Below the pieces are notes generated by a model. It was not told the origin of the DNA and searched no databases. It saw only the letters and a program-made list of their open reading frames with translations. Below are positions 50,026 through 59,325 of a stretch of 64,000 nucleotides of DNA, in pieces (within the stretch, counting starts at the first letter, position 1; each line of letters starts with the position of its first letter). The DNA is from Phenylobacterium sp. GTDB lineage: Bacteria; Pseudomonadota; Alphaproteobacteria; Caulobacterales; Caulobacteraceae. The position numbers were made by a program, and so were the translations under genes. The stretch spans positions 124,001 through 188,000 of the forward strand of contig NZ_JAHBYD010000005.1 of NCBI RefSeq assembly GCF_019636135.1. Reading direction: 5' to 3'.

Positions 50026-50544
50026 ATGCTTCTGCCGATCGCCGTCACCGCCGTGGTCCTCGCCTTGCCGGCGCTGGTCATCGCGGCCGCGGTCCGTGAC
50101 GCGTTGTCGTTCACGATCCCCAACTGGATCCCGCTGGCGCTCGTCGCGGTGTTCCCGGCCGCGGCCCTGGCGGCAGGCCTGCCGCTGCCGGTGTTCGGCC
50201 TGCACGTGGGGGTAGGCGTGGCCACGCTGGTGCTGGGCATGGCGATGTTCGCGCTGCGCTGGGTGGGCGGCGGCGACGCCAAGCTGCTGGCGGCCGTCGC
50301 GCTCTGGGTGGGCTGGCCCGGCGTGGTCACCCTGATCCTGGGCGCGGCGCTGGCGGGCGGGGTGCTGGCCGGCGTGCTGCTCGCGGCCCGTTCGGCGCCG
50401 CTGCGGCCCGTGATGCTCATGGGCCCGCGCTGGATGCTGAAGCTGGCCGAGCCGGGCGAAGGCGTGCCCTACGGCGTGGCCATCGCCGCCGGGGCGCTCT
50501 GGGCCATCCCGGCCTCGCCGTTCGCCGCGGCGCTGGGGCTCTAG
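50026..50544 (+). CDS. cpaA: Prepilin peptidase CpaA
   Basis: 172 residues, polytopic. The two catalytic aspartates of type IV prepilin peptidases are in AAVRDALSFTIPNW and RWVGGGDAKLLAA. It lacks the N-terminal methylase domain, as usual for CpaA/TadV. The ATG at 50026 with AAAGAGG upstream is preferred to the GTG at 50008. It processes Flp pilin. No other tad/cpa genes follow here. Confidence 0.9.
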   Translation: MLLPIAVTAVVLALPALVIAAAVRDALSFTIPNWIPLALVAVFPAAALAAGLPLPVFGLHVGVGVATLVLGMAMFALRWVGGGDAKLLAAVALWVGWPGVVTLILGAALAGGVLAGVLLAARSAPLRPVMLMGPRWMLKLAEPGEGVPYGVAIAAGALWAIPASPFAAALGL

Positions 50545-50580
50545 CTTGCGGTGGCGTCGCACATGCGCGAAGGGGGTCGC

Positions 50581-51975
50581 ATGTCGGAAGTGATCCTCGA
50601 CGCCTGGGACGGACCCGCGATCCCCGTCCACGCCCTCACCGAAGCCGAGGCCGCCAAGGCTCTGGAGGCCGACGCCTTCGCCGCGGGCCTCGCCAAGACC
50701 GCCGAGTTCAGGGGCAAGCCGGGCCAGGTCCTGCTGGTCCCCGACCCCGCGACCGGCGCCACCGGCCGCGTGCTGCTGGGCCTGGGCGAGGGCAAGGCCA
50801 CCGATCCCTTCCGCGCGCTGGCGGGCAAGCTGCCCGCCGGCGTCTACCGCATCGCCGCGGCGCCCGCCGACATCGGCGCCGACCGGATCGCGCTGGCCTT
50901 CGCGCTCGGGAGCTACCGGTTCGACCGCTACAAGGCGGCCAAAGGCGAGACGGGGGCGGCCAAGCGCGCCCGCCTGCTGGTCGAGGGCTGCGACATCGCC
51001 GAGCCGCGCCAGGTGGCGCACGCCTGCGCCCTGGCCCGCGACATGGTCAACACCCCGGCCAACGACATGGGGCCGCTGCAGATCGAGACGATCGCGCGCG
51101 AGATCGCCGAGCAGCACGGCGCCCGGATCACGGTCATCGAGGGCGAGGGCCTGCTGGAGGCCAACTACCCGGCGGTGCATGCCGTGGGCCGCGCGGCCGA
51201 TCCGGCGCGGGCGCCGCGGTTCATCGAGATCCGCTGGGGCGATGCGAAGAAGCCTCTGGTCTGCGTGGTGGGCAAGGGCGTGGTGTTCGACACCGGCGGC
51301 CTCGACATCAAGCCGTCGGCCGGCATGCGGCTGATGAAGAAGGACATGGGCGGCGCGGCGCACGCCCTGGCGCTGGGCCGCATGATCATGGCCGCGAACC
51401 TGCCGGTGAGCCTGGCGGTGCTGGTCCCGGTGGTCGAGAACGCGATCTCGGGCGACGCCATGCGGCCGGGCGACGTGCTGGCCAGCCGCAAGGGCCTCTC
51501 GATCGAGGTGGGCAACACCGACGCCGAGGGCCGCCTGATCCTGGCCGACGCCCTGACCCGCGCCTGCGAGCTGGAGCCGGCGCTGACCCTCGACATGGCG
51601 ACCCTGACCGGCGCGGCGCGCATCGCGCTAGGCCCGCAACTGCCGCCCTTCTACACCGACGACGACGAGCTGGCGGCCCAGATCGAGGCGGCGGCCAGGG
51701 CCGAGAACGATCCCCTCTGGCGCATGCCGCTCTGGAAGCCCTACGCCGACGCGCTCGACTCGGACGTGGCCGAGATCAAGAACGATCCCGACGGCTGGGC
51801 CCAGGCGGGCTCGGTGACGGCGGCCCTGTTCCTTCAGCGGTTCGCGCCGAGCGGCCCGTGGGCGCATCTGGACATCTTCGCGTGGAACCCGCGGAATCGT
51901 CCGGGATTCCCCTCGGGCGGCGAAGCCCAGGCCATCCGCGGCCTCTACCGCATGATCCGCGAGCGTTTCGCATGA
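50581..51975 (+). CDS. M17 leucyl aminopeptidase-family protein
   Basis: 464 residues. Catalytic M17 domain: VGKGVVFDTGGLDIKPSAGMRLMKKDMGGAA with metal Lys and Asp, and NTDAEGRLILADAL signature near residue 310, followed by MATLTGAA. It cleaves N-terminal amino acids from peptides in the cytoplasm. Its stop overlaps the NlpC/P60 gene start (ATGA), a pairing that suggests a shared role in peptide or muropeptide turnover. Confidence 0.93.
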   Translation: MSEVILDAWDGPAIPVHALTEAEAAKALEADAFAAGLAKTAEFRGKPGQVLLVPDPATGATGRVLLGLGEGKATDPFRALAGKLPAGVYRIAAAPADIGADRIALAFALGSYRFDRYKAAKGETGAAKRARLLVEGCDIAEPRQVAHACALARDMVNTPANDMGPLQIETIAREIAEQHGARITVIEGEGLLEANYPAVHAVGRAADPARAPRFIEIRWGDAKKPLVCVVGKGVVFDTGGLDIKPSAGMRLMKKDMGGAAHALALGRMIMAANLPVSLAVLVPVVENAISGDAMRPGDVLASRKGLSIEVGNTDAEGRLILADALTRACELEPALTLDMATLTGAARIALGPQLPPFYTDDDELAAQIEAAARAENDPLWRMPLWKPYADALDSDVAEIKNDPDGWAQAGSVTAALFLQRFAPSGPWAHLDIFAWNPRNRPGFPSGGEAQAIRGLYRMIRERFA

Positions 51976-52805
51976 AGCACGATCCTCGCATCACGCCCTG
52001 GCGGGACGGCGTCGCCGCGCGAAGCCTGGAAGGCATGATCGAAGCCGAGGTCTACCTCGATCCCAAGGCCATGAGCTGTGGGGTCGCCGCCGCCGCGATC
52101 CGCTCCGCGCCCGACGCGGACGCCGAGCAGGTGGACCAGCTCCTGTTCGGCGAGCGGTTCGCGGTGATCGAGGAAGAAGGCGCCTGGCTGTGGGGCCAGG
52201 CGGCCCGCGACGGCTACGTGGGCTTCGTGGAGGCTGCGGCGCTGAAGGCCGCGGACGCGCTTCCGACCCACCGCGTCTCGGCGCTCCGGACCTACGCCTT
52301 CGCCGAGGCCAGCATCAAGTCGCGGGCGGGCGGGCCCTACTCGCTGGGTAGCCTGGTGGCCGTCGAGGCGACCGAGAGCAAGCTGGCCAGGGTGGCGGGC
52401 GCGGGCTGGATGACCGCCGCGCACCTCTCGCCGGTGGGCGAGTTCGAGGACGACTGGGCGGCGGTGGCGCTGCGCTTCGTCGGCGCGCCCTACCTGTGGG
52501 GCGGGCGCGAGAGCCTGGGCCTGGACTGCTCGGGGCTGGTGCAGCAGGCGCTGTTCGCCTGCGGCCGGGCCTGCCCGCGCGACACCGACCAGCAGCAGGC
52601 GCTGGGCGCGCCGGTCGACGCGGCGGACTTCGGCCGCGGCGACCTGGTGTTCTGGAAGGGCCACGTGGCCATGGGCGTCGGCGACGGCCTGATCGTCCAC
52701 GCTAACGGCCATCACATGGCGACCGTGGTCGAGCCGCTCAGCGAGGCGATCGCCCGCATCGACGCCGCCGGCTCGGGCCAGCCCACGGCGTACCGGCGGG
52801 TCTAG
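51972..52805 (+). CDS. NlpC/P60 (C40) peptidase with N-terminal SH3-like domains
   Basis: 277 residues. About 75-160 resembles bacterial SH3 modules (ERFAVIEEEGAWLWGQAARDGYVGFVEAAAL). The C-terminal NlpC/P60 domain has the nucleophile Cys in GLDCSGLVQQAL, His in WKGHVAMGVGDG and the third residue in VHANGHHM. The enzyme cuts gamma-D-Glu-diaminopimelate type bonds. No signal peptide is seen, which fits cytoplasmic muropeptide recycling. Coupled to the M17 peptidase. Confidence 0.9.
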   Translation: MKHDPRITPWRDGVAARSLEGMIEAEVYLDPKAMSCGVAAAAIRSAPDADAEQVDQLLFGERFAVIEEEGAWLWGQAARDGYVGFVEAAALKAADALPTHRVSALRTYAFAEASIKSRAGGPYSLGSLVAVEATESKLARVAGAGWMTAAHLSPVGEFEDDWAAVALRFVGAPYLWGGRESLGLDCSGLVQQALFACGRACPRDTDQQQALGAPVDAADFGRGDLVFWKGHVAMGVGDGLIVHANGHHMATVVEPLSEAIARIDAAGSGQPTAYRRV

Positions 52806-52828
52806 CGACAATCATTCCCTAAAGCGCC

Positions 52829-52954
52829 GTCATCCCCCGGCTTGTCCGGGGGACCCATTGGGCTGTGAGCTGGCGCACAACTCGTGGCGGCATCGCCGCA
52901 GATCGCCATCGAACTCACAGCCCAATGGGTGGCCCGGACAAGCCGGGCCATGAC
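52829..52954. repeat. Long inverted repeat between the NlpC/P60 gene and cytochrome c gene
   Basis: Arms 52829-52869 and 52914-52954 pair: GTCAT at the ends, CCGGCTTGTCCGGG, then CCATTGGGCTGTGAG, against their complements, with a few mismatches, around a ~44-bp spacer. The ends resemble the GTCATCCCGG family. It separates convergent genes and could act as a bidirectional terminator. Confidence 0.75.
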
Positions 52955-52983
52955 GTTCAAATCAGGCGCTCAAGCAGCGTTGG

Positions 52984-53628
52984 CTACTTCTTGGCGGGGG
53001 CGACCGGCGAGGCCGCAGCGCCCTCGGCGGCCGGAGCCGCAGCGCCTTCCGCCGCCGGAGCGGCCGCGCCCGGGGCGCGCGACGGATCGGGCGCGGGCAC
53101 GGCGAGGGTGCCGCCCTGGGCCTTCAGGTAGGCGATCAGGTTGATGCGGTCTTCCGGCTTCTTGATGCCCACGAAGGTCATCTTGGTGCCGGCGATGTAC
53201 TTCTGCGGGCCCTTGATGAACTCGTAGAGGTGGTCGTAGTCCCACTGCGCCTGCTTGGCGCCGAAGTCGGTCATGCCGGTCGAGTAGGCGAAGCCGCCGT
53301 GCGTGCCGGGCTTGCGGCCCACGACGCCCCAGAGGTCGGGGCCGGTGCCGTTCGGGCCGCCTTCCTGGATCGAGTGGCAGGACTTGCACTTGGCGAAGGA
53401 CGCTTCGCCCGCGGCCACGTTCGCGACCGGAAGCACGGAGCCCCAGTCGGGCGGCGTGTCGGCCACGGCGGCGGCGCCGCCGCCCTCTTCGGCGACTTCG
53501 ACCACGTAGCCCGGCTTGGCGGGGTGCTCGGGCGCGAACACGCCTGCGGAGAGTTCACGGAGGCCGACGATGGCGAGGCCCGTGGCCAGCACCGCGCCGA
53601 AGATTTTGTTGAACGTCAGGTCGCTCAT
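52984..53628 (-). CDS. Membrane-anchored cytochrome c (CycM-like)
   Basis: 214 residues. An uncleaved N-terminal anchor (NKIFGAVLATGLAIVGLREL) is followed by a linker and a class I cytochrome c domain with heme motif CKSCH (residues 81-85) and Met ligand in IAGTKMTFVG. The C-terminus is an Ala/Pro-rich tail with a repeated APAAEGAA unit. In Alphaproteobacteria such proteins pass electrons from the bc1 complex to an aa3 oxidase. The gene is divergent to kdsB. Confidence 0.9.
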   Translation of the reverse strand: MSDLTFNKIFGAVLATGLAIVGLRELSAGVFAPEHPAKPGYVVEVAEEGGGAAAVADTPPDWGSVLPVANVAAGEASFAKCKSCHSIQEGGPNGTGPDLWGVVGRKPGTHGGFAYSTGMTDFGAKQAQWDYDHLYEFIKGPQKYIAGTKMTFVGIKKPEDRINLIAYLKAQGGTLAVPAPDPSRAPGAAAPAAEGAAAPAAEGAAASPVAPAKK

Positions 53629-53752
53629 AGTCCCCTGGTCACGCCTCTCAAACGGCCACGGCGCAAAGCCCGCGAACGCGCGGGAATCCCGCCCCTTATT
53701 GCGTGCGGCTCTCTTACACGCTACCGGCGCTCGCGCAACCTCCAGACCGCCG

Positions 53753-54493
53753 ATGAATCCGATCGTCCTCATCCCCGCGCGCATGGCCGCGACCCGCCTG
53801 CCCGGGAAGCCTCTGGCGGACATCGGCGGCGTACCGATGATCGTGCGCGTGATGCGGCAGGCGCAGGCCGCCGACGTGGGCCCGGTCGCGGTGGCGGCGG
53901 GCGATCCCGAGATCGTGGCCGCGGTCGAGGCGGCGGGCGGCAGGGCGGTGCTGACCGACCCCGGCCTGCCCTCGGGCAGCGACAGGATCCTGGCGGCGCT
54001 GGCCGAGCTGGACCCCGGCGCGCGGCACGACGTGGTGATCAACCTGCAGGGCGACATGCCGTTCGTGCCGCCGTCCGTCCTGCTGGACTGCGGCGCGCTG
54101 CTGGCGACGCACGCGAGCTGCGACATCGCCACCGTCGTCGCGCCCGAAGCCACGACCGGGGATCGGACGAATCCCGACGTGGTGAAGGCGGTGCTCACGA
54201 TGGAGGCCGACGGCCGCAGCGGCCGGGCGCTCTATTTCACCCGCTCGACGCTCTACGGCGATGCGCCCGTGTGGCGGCACGTCGGCATCTACGGCTACAG
54301 GCGCATCGCGCTGCAGCGGTTCAACGCCGCAAGGCCCTCGCCCCTGGAGCGGCGCGAGAAGCTGGAGCAGTTGCGCGCCCTGGAGCTCGGGCTCTCGATC
54401 TGGGCGGCCGTGGCCGAGGCCGCCCCCATCTCCGTCGACAACCCCGCCGATCTCGAGCGGGCGCGTGCGTATGCAGGGACCTCCGATGACTAA
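53753..54493 (+). CDS. kdsB: 3-deoxy-manno-octulosonate cytidylyltransferase
   Basis: 246 residues. It activates Kdo with CTP for LPS synthesis. N-terminal IVLIPARMAATRLPGKPLADIGGVPMI, then SGSDRILAAL, VINLQGDMPF with the metal Asp, and HVGIYGYRR are the KdsB motifs. It overlaps pheA by 8 bp. Confidence 0.95.
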   Translation: MNPIVLIPARMAATRLPGKPLADIGGVPMIVRVMRQAQAADVGPVAVAAGDPEIVAAVEAAGGRAVLTDPGLPSGSDRILAALAELDPGARHDVVINLQGDMPFVPPSVLLDCGALLATHASCDIATVVAPEATTGDRTNPDVVKAVLTMEADGRSGRALYFTRSTLYGDAPVWRHVGIYGYRRIALQRFNAARPSPLERREKLEQLRALELGLSIWAAVAEAAPISVDNPADLERARAYAGTSDD

Positions 54494-55328
54494 AGGACGC
54501 ATCGCCTTCCAGGGCGAGCTGGGCGCCAACAGCCATGAGGCCTGCATGGCGGCGTTTCCGGAGATGGAGCCCGTGCCGCACGCCACCTTCGAGGAGGCGT
54601 TCGAGGCCATACGCGGCGGCGACTGCCAGCTCGGCATGATCCCGGTGGAGAACTCGATCGCCGGCCGCGTGGCCGACGTCCACCACCTCCTGCCGTCGTC
54701 GGGGCTGAAGATCATCGGCGAGCGGTTCAAGCCGATCCACTTCCACCTGATGGCCAATCCGGGCGTGACGCTGGAGCAGGTGAAGACCGCGGTCTCGATG
54801 CCGATCGCGCTGGGCCAGTGCCGCAGGACGCTGCGGCGGATGGGGCTGAAGACCGAGGCGGCGGGCGACACGGCGGGTGCGGCGCGCGCGCTGGCCGAGA
54901 CCCCGGACCCGACGCGGGCGGCGGTGTCGCCGGCCCTGGCGGCCGAGACCTACGGCCTCGCGATCCTGGCCCGCGACATCGAGGACGAGCACCACAACAC
55001 CACCCGCTTCCTGGTGATGACGGCGGACGCCAACCCGAAGCCGCCGCCCTTCACCGCGCCCTGCGTGACCAGCTTCATCTTCCGGGTGAAGAACCTGCCG
55101 GCGGCGCTCTACAAGGCCCTGGGCGGGTTCGCGACCAACGGCGTCAACATGACCAAGCTCGAGAGCTACATGGAGAACGGCGCCTTCACCGCCACGTTCT
55201 TCTACGCCGAGGTCGACGGGCGGCCCGAGGACCTGAACCTGGCCCGCGCCTTCGAGGAACTGGCCTACTTCTGCGAGAAGTTCGAGATCCTCGGGGTCTA
55301 TCCCGCCGACCCCTTCCGCAGCCGCTGA
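54486..55328 (+). CDS. pheA: Prephenate dehydratase
   Basis: 280 residues, monofunctional. Converts prephenate to phenylpyruvate for phenylalanine. The catalytic part has FQGELGANSH, GMIPVENSIAGRV and the HHNTTRFLVM motif with the catalytic Thr. A C-terminal ACT domain (SFIFRVKNLPAALYKALGGFATNGVNMTKLES) suggests feedback by Phe. The ATG at 54486 inside the end of kdsB gives the standard N-terminus; coupling is likely. Confidence 0.95.
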   Translation: MTKGRIAFQGELGANSHEACMAAFPEMEPVPHATFEEAFEAIRGGDCQLGMIPVENSIAGRVADVHHLLPSSGLKIIGERFKPIHFHLMANPGVTLEQVKTAVSMPIALGQCRRTLRRMGLKTEAAGDTAGAARALAETPDPTRAAVSPALAAETYGLAILARDIEDEHHNTTRFLVMTADANPKPPPFTAPCVTSFIFRVKNLPAALYKALGGFATNGVNMTKLESYMENGAFTATFFYAEVDGRPEDLNLARAFEELAYFCEKFEILGVYPADPFRSR

Positions 55329-55668
<340 letters not shown>

Positions 55669-56325
55669 ATGAAGACTGGACTACTCGCCGCGGCCTGTGC
55701 CGCCGGCCTCGCCATGGGCGGCGCCGCCCAGGCGCTCACCGTCATCGACTTCGAGGGCCAGCCCCTCGGCGCGGTGGCCGACGGCTATACCGTCCCGGGC
55801 TTCGAGGAGCTGGTGTTCAGCACCGCGCTGGGCTCGGGCCTGGGCCTCTACACGGGACCCGAGAGCGACGGCGTCTCGCTGCTGGCGAACAACGACACGA
55901 ACGGGAACTTCATCAAGGGCACGTTCACGGACGGCCTGCACTCGTTCATCTCCATGACCTTCGGCAACGACGACCCGTTCTTCCTGACCACGGGCGACCA
56001 GGCGGTGCTGACGGTGTTCAAGGCCGGGGTCATGGTGGGCCAGACCGTCGTGTTGCTGACCGCCCCGAACGACCTGATGGACCAGACGATCGGGTTCCAG
56101 CTCGCGCAGTTCGACAGTTGGACCTTCGCCTACACCAGCGCGGCCGGCACGCCTTCGACCGGCGGCAACGGCGCGAGCGTCGGGCTGATCGAGGTGATCG
56201 ACAACATCACCTACGACACGCTGACGACCGGGGTTCCGGAGCCGGCGACCTGGGCGATGATGATCCTCGGCTTCGGCGGCGTGGGGGCGACGCTCCGACA
56301 GCGCCGCCGGCTCGTCGCAGCCTGA
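55669..56325 (+). CDS. PEPxxWA-CTERM surface protein
   Basis: 218 residues. Signal peptide ends AQA; the mature part (TVIDFEGQPLG...GYTVPGFEELVFSTALGSG) is beta-rich. The C-terminal tag GVPEPATWAMMILGFGGVGATLRQRRR is a PEPxxWA sorting signal with membrane helix and Arg cluster. Probably exported and processed by an exosortase-type enzyme not in the window. Unknown ligand or structure role. Confidence 0.87.
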   Translation: MKTGLLAAACAAGLAMGGAAQALTVIDFEGQPLGAVADGYTVPGFEELVFSTALGSGLGLYTGPESDGVSLLANNDTNGNFIKGTFTDGLHSFISMTFGNDDPFFLTTGDQAVLTVFKAGVMVGQTVVLLTAPNDLMDQTIGFQLAQFDSWTFAYTSAAGTPSTGGNGASVGLIEVIDNITYDTLTTGVPEPATWAMMILGFGGVGATLRQRRRLVAA

Positions 56326-56532
56326 GCAAGGTTGCGATGCCCGCCCGACAGACAGGGCGAAAAGGGTCTCCCTTCCTCCTCCCCCGGACGCGCCGCTGCG
56401 CGGCCCGCCCGAGGGCAGGCCAGGAAGGGCCGGGGATGGTGGTGTGCGCAGGACCTTACCGGCCGGGCGCGGGAGGCGTCCACGCCAGAGGCGTCGTCTG
56501 TCGTAGCACCGGAGCCACACCCCCCCCAAGCC

Positions 56533-56708
56533 CAGGGCGATCGCATATGGATCGTGGGCGGCTCATCCGCCCGATTCATGAACCGCGGAGATCGCGGAGA
56601 CACGCAGAGAGGGTCGCGGGTCCACCGGAGTTCTCTGCGCATCTCTGCGGGCTCTGCGGTTCGACTTAGGGCCTCTCGGCCGCTCGCATCCCTATGAAAT
56701 GGCCCTGC
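56533..56708. repeat. ~177-bp palindromic intergenic element, copy 2
   Basis: It begins CAGGGCGATCGCATATGG and contains the internal palindrome with AACCGCGGAGATCGCGGAGA, ending GAAATGGCCCTG. It is clearly related along its whole length to 4751-4927 and in the same orientation, but the right terminal repeat is more diverged. The rest of the gap 56326-56732 has no gene that I can support. Confidence 0.8.
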
Positions 56709-56732
56709 GTCGAGGAGGAGGGCTTTTTGGCC

Positions 56733-58289
56733 TCACTCCGCCCGCTCCCGCTCCGGGGCCCGCGAGGCGGCGTCGGCGATGGCTTCGGCTTCCTCGATCA
56801 TCGGCTGGCCGAAGCCCGAGTCCGGCTCGTCGGTCATGGCGGGCGTGGTCGGCAGCATGCGCGATTTCCGCCAGCCGCCCCACCTGTAGTAGCCACCCGC
56901 CAGGATCAGCGTCGTCAGGCTGCCGATCGGGAAGGCGAGCCACAGGCCGTCCACGCCCATGTAGCCCTGCAGGACGTTGGCGAGCGGGATCCGCACCCCC
57001 CACAGCGACACGATCATCGCCAGCAGCGGCGGCCAGACGGCGCCCGTCGCGCGCACCACGCCCGAGAAGATGAAGGCCATGCCGAAGAAGATGAACCCCC
57101 ACAGCACGTAGGAATTGATCTGCACCGCGATCGGCAGCGAGGGGCTGTCGCCCGGCAGGAACGCCCGCAGCACCCACGGGTCGGCCAGGTAGATGATCAC
57201 CACCGGGATCGCGCTGAACAGGAAGGCGTAGAGCACGCCCGAGCGCGCCACCCGCTCGACCCGGTCCATCTTGCCGGCGCCCACGTTCTGCGCCGCCATG
57301 GACGAGACCGCCGCGCCCAGCGCCATCGCCGGCATCTGCACGTAGGTCCAGAGCTGCGCGGCCGCGCCATAGGCCGCCGAGGTGTGGACGCCGTGCCTGT
57401 TGACCAGGCTCATCATGGTGACGGCCGCCAGGCTGGTGACCATCATCTGGAAGCCCATCGGCAGGCCCTTGAGCAGCAGGCTGCGGATGATCGTGAAGTC
57501 CGGGATCAGCAGGTGGAACTCGCCGGGCCGCAGCACCAGGATCGACTTCCTGCGGTAGAGATGCACGATCATCGCCGCCAGCGTCACGGTCTGCGCGACC
57601 AGGGTCGCGGTCGCCGAGCCCGCGATCCCCAGCTTCGGGAACGGGCCGTAGCCGGTGATGAGCAAGGGGTTCAGGACCACGTCCATGCCCACCGTCAGCA
57701 GCGAGAAGTAGAACGGCGTGCGGCTGTCGCCCGTGCCCCGCTGGGCCATCATCACGTACGAGAAGAAGTACATGAACGGCATCGCCGAGAAGATCACCCG
57801 CAGGTAGGCGATGGCGTCGCGCCGAGCCTCGGCGGGCGTGCCCATGGCGTCCAGGATCGTCGGCGTCAGCGCCGCGCCCAGCAGGCCCACGGCGATCGAG
57901 ACGAAGATGAAGAAGGCGGTCGAGGTGCCGATCACCTTCTTGGCCGTCGCGAGGTCGCGCGCGCCCATCGCCTGGCCGATCATGATGTTCGACGCCATGG
58001 TCAGGCCGAAGCTGGCCCCCAGCATCAGGAACATGATCTGGTTGGCGTTCGACGTGGCGGTCAGCGCCGCCTCGCCCAGCACGTGGCTGACCCAGATGGC
58101 GTTGGCCGAGCCGTTCAGCGACTGCAGGATGTTGGTGCCCATCACCGGCAGGGCGAAGAGGATCAGCGTCCGGCCGATGGGCCCGGTGGTGAGGTCGGGC
58201 ACGCGCCGGCCGCCGGGCATGCCCGGCCTGCCCCCCATCGCGCCGCCCACGCCCTCAGACACCCTGCTCTCCCGATCGCGTCCCCGCAT
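56733..58289 (-). CDS. MATE-family efflux transporter
   Basis: 518 residues with about 12 membrane segments in two MatE halves (GPIGRTLILFALPVMGTNILQSL... and IIRSLLLKGLPMGFQMMVTSLA...). The family exports drugs and cationic compounds by H+ or Na+ antiport. The N-terminus may be the ATG at 58289 or the GTG at 58262. The C-terminal tail is cytoplasmic and acidic. Confidence 0.93.
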   Translation of the reverse strand: MRGRDRESRVSEGVGGAMGGRPGMPGGRRVPDLTTGPIGRTLILFALPVMGTNILQSLNGSANAIWVSHVLGEAALTATSNANQIMFLMLGASFGLTMASNIMIGQAMGARDLATAKKVIGTSTAFFIFVSIAVGLLGAALTPTILDAMGTPAEARRDAIAYLRVIFSAMPFMYFFSYVMMAQRGTGDSRTPFYFSLLTVGMDVVLNPLLITGYGPFPKLGIAGSATATLVAQTVTLAAMIVHLYRRKSILVLRPGEFHLLIPDFTIIRSLLLKGLPMGFQMMVTSLAAVTMMSLVNRHGVHTSAAYGAAAQLWTYVQMPAMALGAAVSSMAAQNVGAGKMDRVERVARSGVLYAFLFSAIPVVIIYLADPWVLRAFLPGDSPSLPIAVQINSYVLWGFIFFGMAFIFSGVVRATGAVWPPLLAMIVSLWGVRIPLANVLQGYMGVDGLWLAFPIGSLTTLILAGGYYRWGGWRKSRMLPTTPAMTDEPDSGFGQPMIEEAEAIADAASRAPERERAE

Positions 58290-58349
58290 ACCGCTTCTAC
58301 GGGGCGCGCGCCCTGGCGTTCAAGCGTGTCGCAGCGCTAATACGGCGCC

Positions 58350-59231
58350 ATGACCGTGAAGATCCTGCAGTTCGGAACCACCGGCCAGCTCGGCGTCGAG
58401 CTCCTGCGCCAGGCGCCCGGCCACGACGTCGCCATCACCGCACTGGGCCGCGCCGAGGCCGACCTCGCCGACCCGGCGGCGGCCGCCGCCCAGGTCGTGG
58501 CGCGCCGGCCCGGCCTCGTGGTCATCGCCGCCGCCCACACCGCCGTCGACCTCGCCGAGTCCGAGCGCGACCTCGCCTTCACGATCAACGCGGAGTCCCC
58601 GGCGGCCATCGCGGCGGCGGCGGCGAAGGTCGGCGCGGCGGTGATCAACGTCTCGACGGACTACGTCTTCGACGGCGCCGGCGGCGCGCCCTATCCCGAA
58701 GACGCGGCGACCAATCCGCTGGGCGTCTACGGCGCCTCGAAGCTGGCCGGCGAGAAGGCCGTCGCCGCCGCCAACCCGCGCTCGCTCAGCATCCGCACGT
58801 CCTGGGTCGTCTCGCCCCACGGCAGGAACTTCGTCAGGACCATGCTGCGCGTGGCCGCCGCCGGAAACCCGCTGAAGGTCGTGGACGACCAGTCCGGCCG
58901 CCCGACCAGCGCCGCCGACCTCGCGGGGTTCATCCTGGCCATCGCGCCCCGCCTCGCCGCGGCGCCCGAGGGCGACCGCCGGTTCGGGATCGTCCACTTC
59001 GCCAACGCGGGCGAAGTCACCTGGCGCGGCTTCGCCCAGGCCATCTTCGCCGAGGCCCTGGGCGATCAGGCCCCCGACGTCGCCGCCACCACCACCGCCG
59101 AATACGTCACCCCCGCCAAGCGCCCGCTCCGCGCCACCATGGACCTCGGGCGTCTGGAACGGGACTTCGGCGTGAAACCCCGCGACTGGCGCGAGGCGCT
59201 GAAGGACATCGTGGCCGAGCTGAAGGCGTAG
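58350..59231 (+). CDS. rfbD: dTDP-4-dehydrorhamnose reductase (RmlD-like)
   Basis: 293 residues. It is an extended SDR with NAD(P) motif QFGTTGQLGVELL, INVSTDYVFDGAGGAPYPED and catalytic YGASKLAGE. It makes the last step to dTDP-rhamnose; no rfbA, rfbB or rfbC is adjacent here, so a related sugar-nucleotide reductase remains possible. Confidence 0.87.
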   Translation: MTVKILQFGTTGQLGVELLRQAPGHDVAITALGRAEADLADPAAAAAQVVARRPGLVVIAAAHTAVDLAESERDLAFTINAESPAAIAAAAAKVGAAVINVSTDYVFDGAGGAPYPEDAATNPLGVYGASKLAGEKAVAAANPRSLSIRTSWVVSPHGRNFVRTMLRVAAAGNPLKVVDDQSGRPTSAADLAGFILAIAPRLAAAPEGDRRFGIVHFANAGEVTWRGFAQAIFAEALGDQAPDVAATTTAEYVTPAKRPLRATMDLGRLERDFGVKPRDWREALKDIVAELKA

Positions 59232-59250
59232 CTACCGCCGTCATCCAACC

Positions 59251-59305
59251 CACGCCCTTGTCATCCCGGTTTCGCCTTCGGCGAAACCGGGATGACAAGG
59301 GCGTG
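59251..59305. repeat. GTCATCCCGG hairpin between rfbD and the permease
   Basis: Perfect 26-bp arms (59251-59276 starting CACGCCCTTGTCATCCCGG, and 59280-59305 ending GGGATGACAAGGGCGTG) around a TTC loop. Both flanking genes converge on it, so it is a likely bidirectional terminator. Confidence 0.85.
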
Positions 59306-59325
59306 GGGGACGCTGGGGCGAAGAC

